Shown here: positions 33,370 through 39,193 of the stretch, piece by piece
How positions within the stretch are numbered: position 1 is the first letter of the stretch
Layout: each line of letters starts with the position of its first letter
Assembly (NCBI GenBank): GCA_016198045.1
Contig: JACQJI010000005.1
Location: 1 to 39,193, forward strand
Source of the DNA: Candidatus Doudnabacteria bacterium
GTDB taxonomy: Bacteria > Patescibacteriota > Doudnabacteria > UBA920 > O2-02-FULL-48-8
Direction of reading: 5' to 3'
DNA: 39,193 nucleotides
Position numbers and translations under genes: made by a program
The notes under the pieces: generated by a model
The model's input: the letters and a program-made list of their open reading frames with translations, nothing else
What the model was told of the DNA's origin: nothing
Databases searched by the model: none

Positions 33370-33927
33370 CTAAATATGGGACAAGCTAGCAATAATCAGT
33401 AGCCCGCTGGCATTCATGATAAAAGAGAGTATTAAAAACTGCCAGCGTTTTATTTTGCTGACACTCATCAGGGTGATTCCCAATTCGTCGGGCAGGGGAG
33501 AAGCGATGATCAGAGCGCCGAGCACCGGGAGCATCCAGGCAAAGTAGGGAGTATGCAGCAATGCAGTTAGGTGTGAACCTCCCAACTTCTGAAACAATGG
33601 TTTGATTTCGTCCAAAATATGATCTCTGAGGAACCGGAAAATAATAAAATCTCCAAGCACCGCTCCTAAGCCGCCAAAAATTGCAATCAGAAGAGGATTG
33701 CCGGTTTGGGCAATCAGATAGAGAACCACTGTGGCTGGCGCCACGGTAAATACGGAGGTGAAAAATATTCCGGTAATGAATGCGCCGAGATATTTTATTT
33801 GCTTAAGGAACTCCACAAGCTCCTGGACAAATAAAAAATCAGAGGCCAGAAAAAGCGCCACCAGGCTGATCAGCAGCAAAGAGGTATTTTTGTATCTCCA
33901 CCCGTGATAATAACCCAGAGGTTTCAT
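33370..33927 (-). CDS. Multi-pass membrane protein, possibly VTT/DedA-like
   Basis: The 185 residues have about four or five hydrophobic helices. GGLGAVLGDFIIFRFLRD recalls the GxxxGD...YxxGR stretch of VTT/DedA proteins, and SPLPDELGITLMSVSKI recalls their second proline-rich loop; the match is partial. TATAAT on the minus strand (33939-33934) ends 6 nt before the ATG at 33927, so the mRNA is probably leaderless. It is transcribed away from tRNA-Thr. Confidence 0.75.
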   Translation of the reverse strand: MKPLGYYHGWRYKNTSLLLISLVALFLASDFLFVQELVEFLKQIKYLGAFITGIFFTSVFTVAPATVVLYLIAQTGNPLLIAIFGGLGAVLGDFIIFRFLRDHILDEIKPLFQKLGGSHLTALLHTPYFAWMLPVLGALIIASPLPDELGITLMSVSKIKRWQFLILSFIMNASGLLIIASLSHI

Positions 33928-33933
33928 AAAGAT

Positions 33934-33939
33934 ATTATA
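33934..33939 (-). promoter_or_regulatory. -10 of the 33927 gene
   Basis: TATAAT on the minus strand, followed by ATCTTT and the start codon. The -35 is weak. Confidence 0.5.
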
Positions 33940-33949
33940 ACATGCTCTG

Positions 33950-33978
33950 TTGATCGATTAGCAGAATTTTGTTATAGT
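33950..33978 (+). promoter_or_regulatory. Promoter of tRNA-Thr(GGT)
   Basis: TTGATC (33950-33955), 17-nt spacer, TATAGT (33973-33978), 14 nt before the tRNA. Confidence 0.7.
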
Positions 33979-33992
33979 ATCCAGGCCAAAGT

Positions 33993-34068
33993 GCCGTTGT
34001 AGCTCAGTTGGCAGAGCAACTCCATGGTAAGGAGTAGGTCGTCGGTTCAATTCCGACCAACGGCTCCA
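33993..34068 (+). tRNA. tRNA-Thr(GGT)
   Basis: Acceptor GCCGTTG pairs with CAACGGC. The anticodon stem-loop ACTCC-ATGGTAA-GGAGT has anticodon GGT. T arm GTCGG TTCAATT CCGAC, discriminator T, encoded CCA. It is the natural ligand candidate for the thrS T-box. Confidence 0.97.
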
Positions 34069-34148
34069 TGAACTATTCGCGAACTAAAAGTTCGCTCAAG
34101 TTCATGGCACGGCCATAAAATACTGTGCCATGTTGGCGAATAGTTCAT
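34068..34148. repeat. Perfect 13-bp inverted repeat with nested hairpins
   Basis: ATGAACTATTCGC (34068-34080) and GCGAATAGTTCAT (34136-34148) are exact complements. Inside are GCGAAC/GTTCGC and ATGGCAC/GTGCCAT. It begins on the last base of the tRNA-Thr CCA. No T-run follows. Confidence 0.8.
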
Positions 34149-34210
34149 GCCCTGAACCCGAACGATTAGTGAGTGGTTCGGGGCAGGTTAAGACTTAAGA
34201 AAGGAATTTT

Positions 34211-34366
34211 ATGAGTCAAGATAATTTGATTTCAATAGAATGTACTAACTGCCACCGAGTCAATTATCATTCCCGAAAAAACAAGAAGACCAATACCACT
34301 AGATTGGTAATGTCGAAGTTTTGTCGCTGGTGTAAGAAACACACTGAGCATAAGGAAACGAAGTGA
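34211..34366 (+). CDS. rpmG: Ribosomal protein bL33, zinc-binding form
   Basis: This 51-residue gene runs from ATG 34211 to TGA 34364-34366. The ligands are C11 and C14 (IECTNCHR) and C38 and C41 (KFCRWCKKH); KNKKTNTTRL and the tail HTEHKETK are typical of bL33. AAGGAA lies 6 nt ahead. It sits between tRNA-Thr and tRNA-Trp, matching the old tRNA-Thr/rpmG/tRNA-Trp order seen before secE-nusG in many bacteria; secE and nusG are not here. A second, diverged copy of its last 13 codons follows. Confidence 0.93.
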   Translation: MSQDNLISIECTNCHRVNYHSRKNKKTNTTRLVMSKFCRWCKKHTEHKETK

Positions 34367-34396
34367 GCCAGCGACTCTGAGCGAAGTCGAACGGGC

Positions 34397-34438
34397 AAAT
34401 GGTGCCGGAAGCACACGGAGCATAAAGAGACAAAGTAG
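34397..34438 (+). pseudogene. Second rpmG 3' end (remnant)
   Basis: The 14 codons encode KWCRKHTEHKETK plus stop (TAG), nearly the same as the end of the intact rpmG (RWCKKHTEHKETK). The codons differ mostly at synonymous sites (for example ACT/ACG, AAG/AAA, GAA/GAG, ACG/ACA). Between the two ends lies a short repeat-like stretch with CTGAGCGAAGTCGAA. Confidence 0.75.
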
Positions 34439-34444
34439 TTGTAA

Positions 34445-34535
34445 GTTTTAGGGCATAGCGGCCAGTATGGTTTATGGTTATTGGTTTTAAGCCAAAGACT
34501 ATAAACTAAAGACTATACTCGCAGCTACGCCCAAC
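34445..34535. repeat. Inverted repeat family B, copy 2
   Basis: The left arm GGGCATAGCGGCCAGTATGG and right arm CTATACTCGCAGCTACGCCC match copy 1 at 4058-4162. It ends 19 nt before tRNA-Trp. Confidence 0.75.
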
Positions 34536-34553
34536 AACCCATGACTTATTCAC

Positions 34554-34627
34554 GGGGGCATAGTGTAACGGTAGCACAACGCTCTCCAAAAGCGTTTGTT
34601 GAGGTTCGAATCCTCATGCCCCTGCCA
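34554..34627 (+). tRNA. tRNA-Trp(CCA)
   Basis: Acceptor GGGGGCA pairs with TGCCCCT (with a G1-T72 wobble). The anticodon stem-loop ACGCT-CTCCAAA-AGCGT has anticodon CCA. T arm TGAGG TTCGAAT CCTCA, discriminator G, encoded CCA. Confidence 0.96.
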
Positions 34628-34683
34628 AAGAAACAGATTTAACTTTGCTAACGTCTTATTATAAGGGAGCTATGCTCCCGCTT

Positions 34684-34741
34684 CCAGTAGTAGAAGTTTA
34701 ATAGCGCTTCGCGCTAAAAAGAAATTAAACTTCACTCCTGG
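34684..34741. repeat. Family A inverted-repeat element, 58 bp
   Basis: CCAGTAGTAGAAGTTTAAT (34684-34702) pairs with ATTAAACTTCACTCCTGG (34724-34741). The centre holds TAGCGCTTCGCGCTA. The left arm has the TAG form and the right the TGA form. Confidence 0.8.
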
Positions 34742-34752
34742 ATAGTTGCCCG

Positions 34753-34838
34753 TCAGGTAGTGAAATTTAATATCCCGCCGACAGGCGGGATTAATTACCT
34801 GGCATAGTTTAAGTACTAATTAAATTTCTATTACCTGA
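34753..34838. repeat. Family A inverted-repeat element, 86 bp
   Basis: TCAGGTAGTGAAATTTAAT (34753-34771) pairs with ATTAAATTTCTATTACCTGA (34819-34838). The centre holds TCCCGCCGACAGGCGGGA. The last base is the A of the ABC exporter start codon. Confidence 0.82.
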
Positions 34839-36592
34839 TGAAAAGCCGCACCAGGCAAACATTGCGCATATTTTGGCGACATGCCCGCAGATATCCCGGG
34901 ATGATTTTGCTCTTGGTGGCATCCATGGTGGCAGCCACTGCGGTCGATGTCTATATCCCGTCATTGTATAAGCAGTTGTTTAACGGTTTGGCGATGGGGG
35001 CTGCGACCGGGCAGCTGCTGAGCATCATTTACACGATCCTGGGCAGCGCTTTTGTCATGTGGGCATTTTGGCGGGTAGCCGGTTTCACCAACGATTTCTT
35101 CCAGCCGCGGGTCATGGCTGACATTTTGGACACCTGCTTTAAATACCTGCACGATCATTCGTACAACTTTTTTTCGAGCAATTTCGTGGGCAGCCTGGTC
35201 AAAAGAGTGACCCGGTTTGAACGCGCCTTCGAAAGTGTCGCAGACATAATCTACTGGGAGATGGGCCAGACGGCTCTGAGAATCGTCATAATTTTGTTTG
35301 TGCTTTATTTTTACGTCCATGAGGTTTTGGCTCTGCTGCTTTTGGCCTGGTCTGTTTTGTACGTGATTTTCAGCTATATCTTTGCCCGATTCAAGCTGAA
35401 GTATGACATAGAGAATTCGGAAATCGACACCAAGGTCAGCGGCACCCTTGCTGACACCATAACCAATAACATCAACATCAAGTTGTTCGGAGGCACAGCG
35501 CGGGAATTCAAAACGTTTCGTAATGTGACCCAAAAACAATTCCAAATCAGAAAATGGACATGGAATTTAAGCGATATAAATGAGGCCGTGCAAGGGGGCC
35601 TCATGGTTTTTTTGGAGTTCTTAATGCTTTATAACGCGGTGAAATATTGGCAGCGCGGAGTGCTTACCATTGGCGACTTTGCCTTGATCCAAGCTTTTCT
35701 GGTGCAGATTTTTGGCAGACTGTGGAATTTGGGCCGGCACATCAAACAGCTTTATGAAAGACTGGCGGAAGCCGAGGAAATGACCGAAATCCTTATGACC
35801 CCGCACGAAGTGCACGATAAACCGGATGCGAAAAAACTGGAAGTGCCACTGGGCAAGATTGAGTTTAAAAATCTGACCTTCGGCTACCATAAGTCGAGAA
35901 ATGTGTTTAAAAATTTCAATCTGGTCATCAAACCCGGTGAGCGCATCGCCTTCATCGGTCCTTCCGGCGGCGGCAAAACCACCATTGTCAAGCTGCTGTT
36001 TAGATTTTTCGACGTCAGCGGCGGCGAGATTTTGATCGATGGACAAAACCTCGCAGACGTCACGCAAGAAAGTTTGCGGGCGAATTTGTCGTTGGTGCCC
36101 CAGGATCCGATTTTGTTTCATCGCTCGCTCTACGACAACATCGCTTACGGCAGGTCCAATGCCTCTTCCGCGGAAATTTACAAAGCGGCGCGGCAAGCCC
36201 ATTGCCATGAATTCATTTCGTCATTTCCCAAAGGCTACGACACTTTTGTGGGCGAGCGTGGCATCAAGCTTTCGGGCGGGGAGCGTCAAAGGGTAGCCAT
36301 AGCGCGGGCGATCCTCAAGAACGCGCCAATTTTGGTTCTTGACGAAGCCACCAGCTCGCTTGATTCGGAGTCGGAGTACTTCATTCAGGATGCCTTGAAA
36401 ACCCTTATGAAAAATAAAACCACGATTGTCATCGCGCATAGGCTGTCCACGATTATGCAAATGGATCGAATCGTGGTCATCGACAAAGGCCAGATTATGG
36501 AAGAAGGCAAGCACGCAGAGCTGGTCAAAGCCAAGCAGGGGATTTACCAGAAGCTTTGGGAGATCCAGGCCGGCGGCTTCGGCTCGGCATAG
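34838..36592 (+). CDS. ABC exporter, fused membrane and ATPase domains (MsbA-like)
   Basis: The 584 residues have a six-helix membrane domain (about 15-310) and an ATPase domain: Walker A GPSGGGKTT (about 374-382), Q-loop VPQDPILF, signature LSGGERQRVAIARAIL, Walker B ILVLDEATSSLD and switch His IAHRLST. This is a half-transporter that would dimerise to export lipids, peptides or drugs; the substrate cannot be told. The ATG (34838-34840) sits on the edge of a family A repeat, so that repeat supplies the whole immediate 5' region. Confidence 0.94.
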   Translation: MKSRTRQTLRIFWRHARRYPGMILLLVASMVAATAVDVYIPSLYKQLFNGLAMGAATGQLLSIIYTILGSAFVMWAFWRVAGFTNDFFQPRVMADILDTCFKYLHDHSYNFFSSNFVGSLVKRVTRFERAFESVADIIYWEMGQTALRIVIILFVLYFYVHEVLALLLLAWSVLYVIFSYIFARFKLKYDIENSEIDTKVSGTLADTITNNINIKLFGGTAREFKTFRNVTQKQFQIRKWTWNLSDINEAVQGGLMVFLEFLMLYNAVKYWQRGVLTIGDFALIQAFLVQIFGRLWNLGRHIKQLYERLAEAEEMTEILMTPHEVHDKPDAKKLEVPLGKIEFKNLTFGYHKSRNVFKNFNLVIKPGERIAFIGPSGGGKTTIVKLLFRFFDVSGGEILIDGQNLADVTQESLRANLSLVPQDPILFHRSLYDNIAYGRSNASSAEIYKAARQAHCHEFISSFPKGYDTFVGERGIKLSGGERQRVAIARAILKNAPILVLDEATSSLDSESEYFIQDALKTLMKNKTTIVIAHRLSTIMQMDRIVVIDKGQIMEEGKHAELVKAKQGIYQKLWEIQAGGFGSA

Positions 36593-36593
36593 A

Positions 36594-36790
36594 TTGCAAA
36601 ACTACCGGCTGCAAATTCTGCTGAATTTGCAGCCTGCTTGCTTGCGCCGTCGCGCAGTACTGGCTAGTTTTGCAACTATGCCTTGCCTCAATAGTCCTGT
36701 GAGGTTTTCCCAAAATCGCGTTACCCGTCGCTGCCTGCGGCGAGAGCTAGTTTTTGCAGCAACGCCTCACTTCTTGCCTCGCTATAGAGA
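36594..36790. repeat. Repeat family C, copy 2
   Basis: TTGCAAAACTACCGG (36595-36609) is inverted relative to GGCTAGTTTTGCAA (36662-36675). GCAAATTCTGCTGAATTTGC is a perfect hairpin. ATCGCGTTACCCGTCGCT (36717-36734) and CTAGTTTTTGC (36748-36758) repeat copy 1. No gene is seen in 36593-36818. Confidence 0.7.
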
Positions 36791-36791
36791 T

Positions 36792-36818
36792 AAAAAAAAG
36801 GCGGGTGTTGCACCTGCC
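36792..36818 (-). terminator. Terminator of the 205-residue membrane protein gene
   Basis: On the minus strand GGCAGGTG caa CACCCGCC is followed by eight T, directly after the stop codon. Confidence 0.8.
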
Positions 36819-37436
36819 CTAGGGTAACCGAAACCGGACAGCCTCAATGAGGCGTTCGTTCGCTTGGGCCTGTTCCCTGGCTTCCGTCCGCTCATGCATG
36901 CGGGCCGCTTGCTCAGTCATGGCGAGCAGTTCAGGGGTTAGCCACGGCTCATCGTCCAGCCAATGACTTTTGACGATATTGTCCGCGACCCAAGCCGCCT
37001 GCCAGAAGACCCCGATGACGAACGCCACCCCGCCGACCAGGCAAGCGCCGGTGATTATGGATTTGTATCCTACAATACCCATGATCACGAGGGCGACGCC
37101 GGCGAATCCCGCGAGACAGAAGTTAGTGAACCAATCCATTCGCTTGTCGCGCAAACGGACGAATTTCACCCACTCGTGGTCTTCGACATACAGGAACATC
37201 TGGTCACGTTCACTTGTCAGTCGGCCAAGCGCCCGCGACGCAACCAATGCGTGGAAGACCAGAATGGCGCCAGCGCCTTGGACGGCGGCTTGCGCGTCTT
37301 CGATAGGGAACAGATGCCCCCATCTGGCGAAACAGGTCCGCCAGATGACGCAGACCACGGCAGTGAATGCCAATGGCTTGGGGAACATCAGCCATACCCG
37401 GCGAAGGTTCTTTTTCCAGCTCTTCATTCTCTTCAT
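36819..37436 (-). CDS. Multi-pass membrane protein, function unknown
   Basis: The 205 residues have four hydrophobic segments in two pairs (about 15-33 and 46-65; about 106-122 and 127-148), a charged middle (TSERDQMFLYVEDHEWVKFVRLRDKRMDW) and a helical C-terminal tail rich in Glu, Ala and Arg. It has the clearest expression signals in the window: TTGACA-18-TAAGAT on the minus strand, AAGGAGG 6 nt before ATG 37436, and a tight terminator. This stand-alone layout and higher GC content differ from its neighbours and hint at recent gain. I do not recognise the family. Confidence 0.8.
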   Translation of the reverse strand: MKRMKSWKKNLRRVWLMFPKPLAFTAVVCVIWRTCFARWGHLFPIEDAQAAVQGAGAILVFHALVASRALGRLTSERDQMFLYVEDHEWVKFVRLRDKRMDWFTNFCLAGFAGVALVIMGIVGYKSIITGACLVGGVAFVIGVFWQAAWVADNIVKSHWLDDEPWLTPELLAMTEQAARMHERTEAREQAQANERLIEAVRFRLP

Positions 37437-37456
37437 TGTGTCCTCCTTGACTGTCC

Positions 37457-37486
37457 ATCTTACTATTAAACAGAAAGGCGTGTCAA
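37457..37486 (-). promoter_or_regulatory. Promoter and strong ribosome site of the 205-residue gene
   Basis: TTGACA (37486-37481), 18-nt spacer, TAAGAT (37462-37457) on the minus strand. AAGGAGG follows at about 37449-37443. Confidence 0.7.
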
Positions 37487-37527
37487 AATCAGGTAGCTTG
37501 ACGAAACTGGCATTTTTATTGACCTTT

Positions 37528-37536
37528 TGATATAAT
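37528..37536 (+). promoter_or_regulatory. Promoter of the HU gene
   Basis: Extended -10 TGATATAAT (37528-37536) with no good -35. The leader holds the hairpin TCCGCC tttGCTC ttc GAGCttt GGCGGA (37566-37594). Confidence 0.6.
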
Positions 37537-37609
37537 GCTCAAGCATTGTTAATAACTAATTAAGATCCGCCTTTGCTCTTCGAGCTTTGGCGGACTAGAA
37601 GGTACCCTT

Positions 37610-37897
37610 ATGGCAAAAGGAATGACAAAGTCCGAGGTCCTCACCGCGCTTGCTGAGAAGCTCGGCAAAAGCCGAAAAGAAGTCGCCGAAATGGTGGACG
37701 CAGTCGTGGGCTTGGCCTACGACGAGACCAAAAAGAGCGGCGAGTTCACCATCCCAGGCTTGGGAAAGCTTCAAAAGAAGCACCGCGAAGCCCGCATGGG
37801 CCGCAACCCAGCGACTGGCGAGCAGATTAAGATCCCTGCCAAGACCGTGGTGAAGTTCCGAGTGGCAAAGGCAGCCAAAGACTCAATTCTGGCCTAA
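37610..37897 (+). CDS. HU-family DNA-binding protein
   Basis: The 95 residues are a full HU/IHF fold: MTKSEVLTALAEKLGKSRKEV, the beta arm with IPGLGKLQKKHREARMGRNP, then ATGEQIKIPAKTVVKFRVAK. The RNP arm motif marks the DNA-contact loop. It would bend and compact the chromosome. AAGG lies about 9 nt upstream of ATG 37610. A palindromic terminator follows directly, so it is a single-gene unit. Confidence 0.95.
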   Translation: MAKGMTKSEVLTALAEKLGKSRKEVAEMVDAVVGLAYDETKKSGEFTIPGLGKLQKKHREARMGRNPATGEQIKIPAKTVVKFRVAKAAKDSILA

Positions 37898-37912
37898 GCT
37901 GTAATCGAAGAA

Positions 37913-37945
37913 TAATAAAACCGTCAAAGCTTGACGGTTTTATTT
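37913..37945. terminator. Bidirectional terminator after HU
   Basis: The stem AATAAAACCGTCAA / TTGACGGTTTTATT is perfect over about 14 bp, with an A-run on one side and a T-run on the other. Confidence 0.9.
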
Positions 37946-37950
37946 AAATC

Positions 37951-38053
37951 TGCTATAATAAATCATAGAGTAAAATTTGATGGAAACCAACGACAATCCC
38001 TCGGAATCTTCTGTACGAACCACATAGGCTTTTTCAAGCACCTGTGGTTTTTT
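37951..38053 (+). ncRNA. Candidate short transcript with a 15-codon ORF ending in a terminator
   Basis: An extended -10 TGCTATAAT (37951-37959) is followed about 60 nt later by a hairpin (AACCACATAGG 38018-38028, CCTGTGGTT 38041-38049) and TTTTTT (38048-38053). Between them ATG 37980 opens a 15-residue frame (METNDNPSESSVRTT) whose TAG (38025-38027) lies in the 5' arm of the hairpin. It could be a small RNA or an attenuator for the gene at 38320. There is no Shine-Dalgarno site for the small frame. Confidence 0.45.
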
Positions 38054-38060
38054 CTTTTGC

Positions 38061-38202
38061 CCAGTACCAGAAGTTTGATTGTGTTATAAATAACTGATAA
38101 ATGATAATTATTATCAAAACTAATATGCGAAGTTTGAAGCAACCGGCGTGACTTTAATCTAATTCCGCAAAGCGGAATTAGATATCAAACTTTCGGTACT
38201 GG
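38061..38202. repeat. Family A inverted-repeat element, 142 bp
   Basis: CCAGTACCAGAAGTTTGAT (38061-38079) pairs with ATCAAACTTTCGGTACTGG (38184-38202) at 17 of 19 positions, the mismatch again being AG versus GA. The centre holds TCTAATTCCGC and its inverse. The flanks TTTTGC and GTTTGC are similar. Confidence 0.8.
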
Positions 38203-38245
38203 GTTTGCTTTCCATTTTTTGGAAAAAATTAACTAGGTCGAAAGT

Positions 38246-38274
38246 CCGCCTTCGCATTAAGCTTCGGCGGACGG
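38246..38274. repeat. Palindrome before the TM-helix gene
   Basis: GTCCGCCTTCGC and GCTTCGGCGGAC form a hairpin resembling the one in the HU leader (37566-37594). Confidence 0.6.
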
Positions 38275-38319
38275 TCTCAATGAGAATTGGGACTGGAGGA
38301 CCGAAAGGGGGTGACATAA

Positions 38320-38994
38320 ATGCCAAATTATCCTCAAGCCGTGACAGATGCGGTTTCCGATCTGTACGCGCGTTTCATCACTTTCCTGCCGAACTTCCTC
38401 ATCGCAGTAATTATCTTGGTAGTCGGTTGGATCCTCGCCGTGGCCGTGGCAAAATTGGTTAAATCTCTTTTGAACACGCTCAAGCTGGACGAGGTCGGCG
38501 ATAAGCTGGGCTTGGACCAGCTGTCGTCTCGAACCGGGATGAGAATGTCCGTGTCCGGAGCCGTGGCTTGGTTGGTGAAATGGTTTATCTTGCTCGCCGT
38601 ATTTCTAGCCGCTGCCGATATCCTGAAGCTGGACAAGATTTCAGATTTCTTAAACGACGTGCTCGCATATATTCCGGATGTGGTTGCCGGAGCCGCGATT
38701 CTGTTGGTCGGAACATTGGTTGCCCACTTCCTAGCCAGGCTGGTTCGCCATAGCGTGCAGGCCGCGGGCCTTAAGTCCGCTGATATGCTTGGTGCCGTGA
38801 CCCAGTGGTCAATTATGGTTTTTACCGTTCTTGCCACCTTGCATCAATTGGGTGTTGCGCCAGCGTTTGTTCAAACCTTGTTCACCGGAGTGATCGCCAT
38901 GTTGGCCATCGCTGGCGGGCTGGCTTTCGGCCTTGGAGGCCGGGATCATGCCTCAAAGGTGTTGGACAAGATTGAAAAGGATATCAAATCCTAA
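38320..38994 (+). CDS. TM-helix (MscS N-terminal/CmpX-like) membrane protein
   Basis: The 224 residues have about five hydrophobic helices. FLIAVIILVVGWILAVAVAKLVKSLL and the repeat-like VAGAAILLVGTLVAHFLARLVRHSV match the TM_helix repeat found before MscS channels. AIAGGLAFGLGGRDHASKVLDKI recalls the pore helix glycine pattern, but the MscS beta and C-terminal domains are absent. A role in membrane tension or ion flow is possible, not shown. AAGGGGGTGA (38307-38316) is a strong Shine-Dalgarno site before ATG 38320. Confidence 0.85.
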   Translation: MPNYPQAVTDAVSDLYARFITFLPNFLIAVIILVVGWILAVAVAKLVKSLLNTLKLDEVGDKLGLDQLSSRTGMRMSVSGAVAWLVKWFILLAVFLAAADILKLDKISDFLNDVLAYIPDVVAGAAILLVGTLVAHFLARLVRHSVQAAGLKSADMLGAVTQWSIMVFTVLATLHQLGVAPAFVQTLFTGVIAMLAIAGGLAFGLGGRDHASKVLDKIEKDIKS

Positions 38995-39041
38995 ATTAGT
39001 TCTAAGTTCGTAAAGTTAAAAGTTCATAATTTTCCATCAAA

Positions 39042-39076
39042 AATAAAAGCAGCCCAATCCAGGGTTGCTTTTATTT
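39042..39076. terminator. Bidirectional terminator after the TM-helix gene
   Basis: AAATAAAAGCAGCCC and GGGTTGCTTTTATTT pair almost completely, with A/T runs on both sides. Confidence 0.88.
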
Positions 39077-39093
39077 GAAATTTTTGCTATAAT
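39065..39093 (+). promoter_or_regulatory. Promoter pointing out of the window
   Basis: TTGCTT (39065-39070), 17-nt spacer, TATAAT (39088-39093) preceded by TGC. Its -35 is inside the terminator hairpin. No gene is seen in the last 100 bases. Confidence 0.6.
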
Positions 39094-39193
39094 ATAAATA
39101 GGTTAGTGAGTCTCTGCGGAAACAAAAACAAAATTTTTTACTAATTACGAATGGTTACTAATATACTAATTGCCTAATTCTATTGGTATATTC

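Overview
The window looks like a chromosomal segment of a Candidate Phyla Radiation (Patescibacteria) bacterium. I infer this from the 151-residue EF-Ts, the threonyl-tRNA synthetase without a TGS domain, the helix-turn-helix gene coupled to a 2442-residue repeat-built surface protein, the small GIY-YIG gene, the scarcity of Shine-Dalgarno sites, and the many short palindromic repeats. TGA acts as a stop (prfA, the protease) and tRNA-Trp has anticodon CCA, so the standard code is used. I cannot name the lineage below this level.

Layout. 1-3036 (+): the 3' part of a secreted gametolysin-like metalloprotease. 3023-9884 (-): miaA, a 47-residue basic protein, thrS behind its own promoter and a compact T-box leader, and dnaE. 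9952-11873 (+): a membrane protein translationally coupled to rodA. 11947-14160 (+): a zinc-ribbon protein, bL25 and a membrane-anchored polysaccharide deacetylase. 14138-16428 (-): rpmE, prfA, prmC. 16760-26786 (+): HTH protein, giant surface protein, MacB/LolD-type ATPase and permease. 26966-28994 (+): rpsB, tsf and a TPR membrane protein. 29229-29405: tRNA-Thr(TGT) and tRNA-Tyr. 29538-33325 (+): a two-component cluster with one receiver protein and two histidine kinases, interrupted by a GIY-YIG gene between inverted repeats. 33370-33927 (-): membrane protein. 33993-34627: tRNA-Thr(GGT), rpmG (bL33), tRNA-Trp. 34838-36592 (+): ABC exporter. 36819-37436 (-): membrane protein. 37610-38994 (+): HU and a TM-helix membrane protein, with a possible short terminated transcript between them.

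Two things stand out. First, a family of polarised inverted repeats (about 20 bp arms, consensus YCAGGTASTAGAAATTTGAY) occurs as five pairs and one solo copy. Every pair carries the same AG-versus-GA asymmetry between its arms. One pair encloses exactly the GIY-YIG gene; the others are 58-142 bp elements with no protein. This is what one would expect of a small mobile element with non-autonomous relatives. Second, the thrS leader folds as a T-box with a very short Stem I. It has a candidate ACC specifier, a canonical TGGAACC bulge and a competing terminator. Its two tRNA-reading sites match tRNA-Thr(GGT), encoded in this same window, at both the anticodon and the discriminator end.

A third theme is palindromic elements lodged in frame inside coding genes (miaA, prmC twice, probably the deacetylase), with an intergenic relative near 16.6 kb.
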